This document shows, piece after piece, positions 8,666-10,563 of a stretch of DNA of 10,563 bases. Made by a program: the position numbers and the translations under genes. The notes beneath the pieces were generated by a model, which was not told the DNA's origin, made no database searches, and was given only the letters and a program-made list of their open reading frames with translations. This DNA is from Pavlovales sp. CCMP2436 (lineage: Eukaryota > Haptophyta > Pavlovophyceae > Pavlovales), in contig MU631436.1 of assembly GCA_026770615.1 (NCBI GenBank), forward strand, positions 47,968 to 58,530, in the 5' to 3' direction. Position 1 is the stretch's first letter. Each line of letters opens with the position of its first letter.

Positions 8666-10312
8666 GGGGGGGGGTGAAAGGGAGGGGGGGGGGGGGGGGC
8701 ATGGTGAAGGTGAGGGTGAGAGTGGGCCATCTGTGCGATAGCCCTTAGCTGAAATTAAAGAATAGCCCTTAGCTGTAATTACAGATATACGCATTGGTTG
8801 AAATATCGAGCCTTCTGTATGGGTCGGGGATGGATGAAAAGGACAGATGAAAACATTGAAAAGATGAAGCGCTCGGGTGTCCTCTGCCCTGCTCAAGAAA
8901 GATTGATGTACAAAAGATTCACGTTTACAACTTTAAGCTACGGTTGGGGTCATAGAGGCGCGGAAAGGTTAAAAGAATAACTAATAAAAAAAGGTTACCG
9001 ATAGCGTTCGATTGCGCGCTGTGCGTCTGCGTGCGTGTAGTGCGCGTAGAACGGATCCAATTCGCTCCAGAGCTCAGGTCGCAGCCGGTAGCGCCCGGAG
9101 CCTCCCCCGTCGGGCGGGACGAAGGTGGCCACCTCGCGCAGCACCTAAAGACGTTTGACAAGTTGTTATGTGTGAGATGTTTGACAAGTTGTTACATGTG
9201 AGACGTTTGACAAGTTGTTATATGTGAGATTTTTGACAAGTTGTTATATGTGAGATGTTTGATAAAGTCGTAAAAATGTTTAGGATTAGCTACGGTGCGG
9301 TCGTGAAGACACTCATCAGATTAAAGATAAGACTATTAAAAGAGAAGACTGCGATACGGGCCTAACACATTTTAGAGAAAAGCTAGGGCTAGGGCTAGAG
9401 CCCGATCTAGGGATGAACAAACATGCACCTGCGATATTTGTTTTAAACAATATGAAATGATCCGATATGTGGCGGCGCTAAGTTAAATACGCTTTCGACG
9501 CGGAGATTTTGTTTCGAGAAAACCTCGATTGAAAAAAACCAATTCAACTTAGCGTCGATCGTGCAGCCCGGTCGTGCGATCACGCGGGCGCAGTAGGGAG
9601 GTACAGGGACGGACGTGGGGATGGGGCAGGGGGCAGGGTAGGACAGGGGCCGGGTGCGGGCACGGGCTCGTGGGCGCAGGCGCGTGCAAAAAAAATGTAC
9701 CCCCATAATCTCAACTTAGCGTCATTTTCCAAAATTAAATAAAAGTAAATAATTAAGGGTCTTAGGGTTGAATTTTACATCTAAAAATTAGATGCGTTGT
9801 GTTCCTCTCGATGGCGCCGATCCGGTGCTGCTACTAACTCAAAACAGGGTCACCCCACATAAAAGGCGAATTTAAGTTAGCGAATTTAACTTATCGAATT
9901 TAACTTAGCACCGCCACATATGATGTCGATGTCATCATATTGTATCGCATCATCTAGAGATATATTACTGAGAGGGATTCAAGCTGGCGAATTATATGAG
10001 ATTCACCTGTGCAAAGTCTGCGTGTTCCGTGACTCGTCTGGAGAGCGTTTCTGCCAGCGCGGAGAAGGCCGTCTCCCCCAGGAAGAGACGGTGCAACAGC
10101 GCGCGCCTCACCCTGCCCCTCTCACTGAGGCCTGATACGATGATGATGATGATGATGATGATTTTATAACAATAACAATAACAATACTACTGCTGCTACT
10201 ACTCTTACTACTAAATATATAATATATATATATGGCCAGTGTGGATATATATATATATATATTTCAAAATATCAGAAGCCCACACTGGCCATAATATATA
10301 TATATATTACAT

Positions 10313-10406
<94 letters not shown>

Positions 10407-10498
10407 CAACAAGACTACGGCTGCTGATCGTTACCGTTGCTTTCTCTCTCCGATGCGACCGAGATGAGCAGGCGCAGCGCATCCTCCGCCAACAGAGC
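1925..10498 (-). CDS. UBR-type E3 ubiquitin ligase (UBR1/UBR2/PRT6 class), 5'-partial, six exons in window
   Basis: Spliced gene read on the minus strand: 10498-10435, 10131-10007, 9144-8999, 8610-8451, 7756-7703, 7252-1925. The sum is 5877 nt, 1958 codons plus TGA. Members of this family bind destabilising N-terminal residues and, with an E2, ubiquitinate the protein for proteasomal degradation. Visible here in family order are the winged-helix region (first three exons), an alpha-helical part (exons four and five into the last), a Lys/Arg/Ala-rich helix, a RING-H2 finger with a very long internal loop, an extended low-complexity middle, and the UBR C-terminal cap. Every intron is GT-AG and every junction is phase-consistent (1, 0, 2, 0, 0). 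The UBR box and ClpS-like domain, N-terminal in known members, are not present and would lie beyond the right edge. Substrate recognition is therefore inferred from the family. UBR1, UBR2 and PRT6 cannot be told apart from this part. Confidence 0.88.
4790..5940 (-). other. Split RING-H2 zinc finger of the UBR ligase
   Basis: The E2-binding, catalytic part of the ligase. The first ligand pair is CVLC (codons at 5935-5924), in the same context as the family motif C-[IV]-L-C-x-E. The central ligands are CGHAVHLDC (4939-4913) and the last pair is CPYC (4816-4805), followed by KRICNATLPLLPP, which is diagnostic of UBR1-type RINGs. All eight zinc ligands are present. About 328 residues separate the second and third ligands, filled with Ser, Ala, Gly and acidic low-complexity sequence. 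Confidence 0.85.
7253..7702 (-). other. Intron between UBR exons 7756-7703 and 7252-1925
   Basis: A 450-bp AT-rich intron. The donor is CACG/GTAAGC at 7702 and the acceptor TTTATAG ends at 7253. It contains AT-rich simple sequence, a second copy of the downstream exon border (7313-7331) and a stray GTAAGT on the minus strand near 7531 with no coding sequence to serve. I see no gene in it. Confidence 0.8.
7703..7756 (-). CDS. UBR E3 ligase, 54-nt mini-exon
   Basis: A GC-rich island of 54 nt inside AT-rich DNA. It is bounded by acceptor TTATCAG (ending at 7757) and donor CACG/GTAAGC. It is phase 0 at both ends and encodes 18 residues, VLYYAAHTPDGTPDGLLT. Joined to its neighbours it reads GLVFS-VLYY...GLLT-AALWLLALL. 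This reproduces the family pattern of two hydrophobic helices with a short hydrophilic link, as where human UBR1 has an Asp/Ser/Trp-containing link. The inner TPDGTPDG comes from a 12-bp direct duplication. Being 54 nt, it could be skipped without a frameshift. Confidence 0.82.
7858..8082. repeat. 35-bp minisatellite, about 6.4 copies
   Basis: GATTATGTTGAT recurs starting at 7893, 7928, 7963, 7998, 8033 and 8068 (exactly 35 bp apart), with a more diverged copy at 7858. Units carrying GATCATTTAGACTAAG tend to alternate with units carrying ACTGATTTAGAATAAG, which suggests 70-bp duplication steps. It lies wholly inside an intron of the UBR gene. A related but degenerate stretch begins near 7785. 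Confidence 0.9.
8220..8300. repeat. (ATC)n and (CA)n microsatellites
   Basis: Eight or nine ATC/CAT triplets at about 8222-8247 are followed by a CA-rich dinucleotide tract with CG interruptions (about 8254-8290). Both are intronic. Confidence 0.9.
8299..8467. repeat. Direct repeat copying the exon 8610-8451 donor border
   Basis: The block ending in CGCAGCACGTACCGAGAAG and then ACGAGTCCGA occurs at about 8299-8349 and again at about 8416-8467, exactly 118 bp apart. The right copy is the true end of the coding exon with its GTACGT donor (GT at 8450-8449). The left copy, in the intron, carries an identical decoy donor (GT at 8332-8331) and a copy of the last 17 exon bases. Confidence 0.85.
8451..8610 (-). 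CDS. UBR E3 ligase, 160-nt internal exon
   Basis: Enters in phase 2 after acceptor CCCGCAG (ending at 8611) and leaves in phase 0 at CTCG/GTACGT. It encodes about 53 residues: a Ser/Ala/Gly-rich linker, then ELSSPFASLPGALRCRRLIG, then LVFS. This is like the family stretch where a proline- and phenylalanine-containing segment leads into paired hydrophobic helices. Two other frames are open here. This one was chosen because it alone matches the phases of both neighbours in the full six-exon joining and continues the helix pattern. The polypyrimidine tract of its acceptor is the extreme C run. Confidence 0.8.
8611..8998 (-). other. Intron between UBR exons 9144-8999 and 8610-8451
   Basis: A 388-bp intron. 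The donor is ATCG/GTAACC at 8998 and the acceptor CCGCAG ends at 8611. The 3' third is the C-rich homopolymer run. A 24-bp imperfect direct repeat ATAGCCCTTAGCTG occurs at 8738 and 8762. I see no gene in it. Confidence 0.8.
8615..8699. repeat. Poly-G tract (50 uninterrupted G, then two further G runs)
   Basis: Fifty consecutive G on the plus strand (8615-8664), one A, nine G, TGAAA, a short purine spacer, then sixteen G (8684-8699). On the UBR transcript this is poly-C ending four bases before the 3' splice site, so it acts as the polypyrimidine tract. The stated length may be unreliable because homopolymers are error-prone in sequencing. Confidence 0.9.
8999..9144 (-). CDS. UBR E3 ligase, 146-nt exon (winged-helix end)
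   Basis: Lies between acceptor GTCTTTAG (ending at 9145) and donor ATCG/GTAACC. It enters in phase 0 and leaves with two bases of an Arg codon (phase 2). Its 48 complete codons begin VLREVATFVPPDGG and continue GRYRLRPELWSELDPFYAHY, ending AQRAIERY. This matches the highly conserved family string in which V-L-x-E-V-A-x-F-x-x-P is followed by G-x-Y-x-L-x-x-x-x-x-x-x-D-x-[FY]-[FY]-x-H-[YFW]. It is the clearest evidence that coding sequence continues into the AT-rich right third of the window. A TAA follows directly after the donor, so the exon cannot run on. Confidence 0.9.
9153..9270. repeat. 26-bp minisatellite, about 4.5 copies
   Basis: Units of GTTTGACAAGTTGTTATATG plus TGAGAT start at 9153, 9179, 9205, 9231 and 9257 (partial), exactly 26 bp apart with a few substitutions. 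The first unit begins eight bases from the 3' splice site of the adjoining UBR exon, so the array covers the usual branch-point region. Confidence 0.92.
9468..9918. mobile_element. MITE-like non-autonomous DNA transposon, 451 bp
   Basis: The left end, TGTGGCGGCGCTAAGTTAAA plus T (9468-9488), is the inverted complement of the right end (9898-9918), with 20 of 21 bases matching. TA flanks both ends (9466-9467 and 9919-9920), as expected for a TA target duplication of the Tc1/mariner type. If the TA is counted in the repeat, the arms extend to ATATGTGG. The inside has no transposase. It contains two copies of CAACTTAGCGTC (9545 and 9712), a G-rich centre (about 9595-9690) and three GAATTTAA[CG]TTA[GT] subterminal repeats near the right end (9868-9909). 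It sits inside a UBR intron. Superfamily assignment rests only on TA and is tentative. Confidence 0.78.
10007..10131 (-). CDS. UBR E3 ligase, 125-nt exon (winged-helix start)
   Basis: Begins after acceptor TATCAG (ending at 10132) in phase 1 and ends in phase 0 at CACAG/GTGAAT. It encodes GLSERGRVRRALLHRLFLGE followed by TAFSALAETLSRRVTEHADFAQ. The family has here a segment of the form R-[RE]-x-[IL]-[IL]-H-x-L followed by a helix containing S-x-[LIV]. A second possible acceptor (CTCAG, exon start 10124) is rejected because its phase does not fit the upstream exon. Confidence 0.82.
10231..10293. repeat. Perfect 14-bp inverted repeat with 35-nt loop
   Basis: TATGGCCAGTGTGG at 10231-10244 is the exact inverted complement of CCACACTGGCCATA at 10280-10293. 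AT dinucleotides continue the pairing outward on both sides, which could give a long cruciform or RNA hairpin. It may also be a very small palindromic element inserted in AT repeats. Confidence 0.85.
10320..10402. repeat. (AT)n and (AAT)n microsatellites
   Basis: About 26 AT dinucleotides (10320-10372) are followed by a run of nine or ten AAT triplets (to about 10402). They lie in a UBR intron and are not coding; the Ile/Tyr-rich open frame across them is an artefact of the repeat. Confidence 0.92.
10435..10498 (-). CDS. UBR E3 ligase, 64-nt exon (most upstream in window)
   Basis: A short GC-rich block between an AAAAAAG acceptor (ending at 10499) and donor AACG/GTAACG. It enters in phase 0 and leaves in phase 1. 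The 21 complete codons contain ALLAEDALRLLISVASERES. This resembles the family helix M-x-E-[ED]-x-L-x-x-L-[LI]-x-[LIV]-x-x-E-R, which immediately precedes the arginine/leucine/histidine segment encoded by the next exon. The acceptor is weak close to the AG (purine-rich), although a C-rich run lies 30-40 bases upstream. In-frame stops just above show the exon starts here. Earlier exons are outside the window. Confidence 0.72.
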
Positions 10499-10563
10499 CT
10501 TTTTTATTATTAAATAATAGAATACAAACAGGGGGGGGGCAGACAGTGAGAGAGGCGCATCTT

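Larger units (their letters stand above)
9145..10006 (-). other. Intron between UBR exons 10131-10007 and 9144-8999
   Basis: An 862-bp intron. The donor is CACAG/GTGAAT at 10006 and the acceptor CTTTAG ends at 9145. It contains the MITE-like element (9468-9918) and a 26-bp minisatellite next to the 3' splice site. Bases 9271-9467 are unique AT-rich sequence with no recognisable content. Confidence 0.82.
10132..10434 (-). other. Intron between UBR exons 10498-10435 and 10131-10007
   Basis: A 303-bp intron made almost wholly of simple repeats. It has (GAT)n at 10138-10161, AAC/TAC triplets, (AT)n at 10211-10262 and 10320-10372, and (AAT)n at 10374-10402. It also holds a 14-bp perfect inverted repeat at 10231-10244 and 10280-10293. 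The donor is AACG/GTAACG at 10434 and the acceptor TATCAG ends at 10132. Confidence 0.75.

Noticed and set aside
8081..8896. Several minus-strand open frames of 113-152 codons, rich in Cys/Val or Pro
   Set aside because: They are translations of CA repeats and the poly-C run. Only 8610-8451 within them is coding, in the phase fixed by its neighbours.
9153..9270. CRISPR-like array
   Set aside because: The 26-bp units abut directly with no unique spacers, and the host is eukaryotic; this is a minisatellite.
9380..9405. GCTAGGGCTAGGGCTAGAGC as an interstitial telomere repeat
   Set aside because: Only about three imperfect 6-bp units are present, too few to distinguish from chance.
9443..9706. 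An 87-codon minus-strand frame starting MGVHFF
   Set aside because: It lies inside the MITE-like element, shows no transposase or other family motif and runs across the terminal repeat.
10264..10482. A 72-codon minus-strand frame rich in Ile and Tyr
   Set aside because: It is the translation of the AT and AAT microsatellites; only 10498-10435 nearby is supported as coding, in its own frame.

Overview
The window comes from the nuclear genome of a GC-rich eukaryote. It has two recognisable eukaryotic genes, canonical GT-AG introns, long single-letter amino-acid runs and abundant microsatellites. Coding DNA is very GC-rich and alanine/proline/glycine-rich, while introns are AT-rich. This pattern would fit a unicellular alga (haptophyte-like or a similar protist), but the sequence alone does not settle the lineage.

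Left end, plus strand (3-1688): the 3' part of a formin gene. A Gln-Ala-Gln-Pro repeat tract runs in frame into a proline-rich FH1 segment and then a complete actin-nucleating FH2 domain. The reading frame is open to the left edge, so the start lies outside the window. A 236-bp intergenic gap (1689-1924) separates it from the next gene, which points the other way, so the two genes are tail to tail.

Minus strand, 10498 down to 1925: one gene for a large UBR-family E3 ubiquitin ligase (UBR1/UBR2/PRT6 class). Its last exon (7252-1925) carries the RING-H2 finger and the UBR C-terminal cap. Five short exons lie to the right: 10498-10435, 10131-10007, 9144-8999, 8610-8451 and 7756-7703. All have GT-AG borders and compatible phases, and together they encode the winged-helix region of the family and the helices that follow it. 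Joined, the six exons give 1958 codons plus stop with no interruption. The gene continues off the right edge, where the UBR box and ClpS-like domain would be expected.

Introns: these hold most of the unusual DNA. There is a 451-bp MITE-like element with 21-bp terminal inverted repeats and flanking TA, 35-bp and 26-bp minisatellites, a 50-base G run (C run on the transcript) acting as the polypyrimidine tract of a 3' splice site, duplicated copies of two exon borders, and a 14-bp perfect inverted repeat set in AT repeats.

I see no prokaryotic system, CRISPR array, tRNA or rRNA. The formin acts in actin assembly and the UBR protein in ubiquitin-dependent protein turnover. Nothing in the window suggests the two work together; they are simply convergent neighbours.
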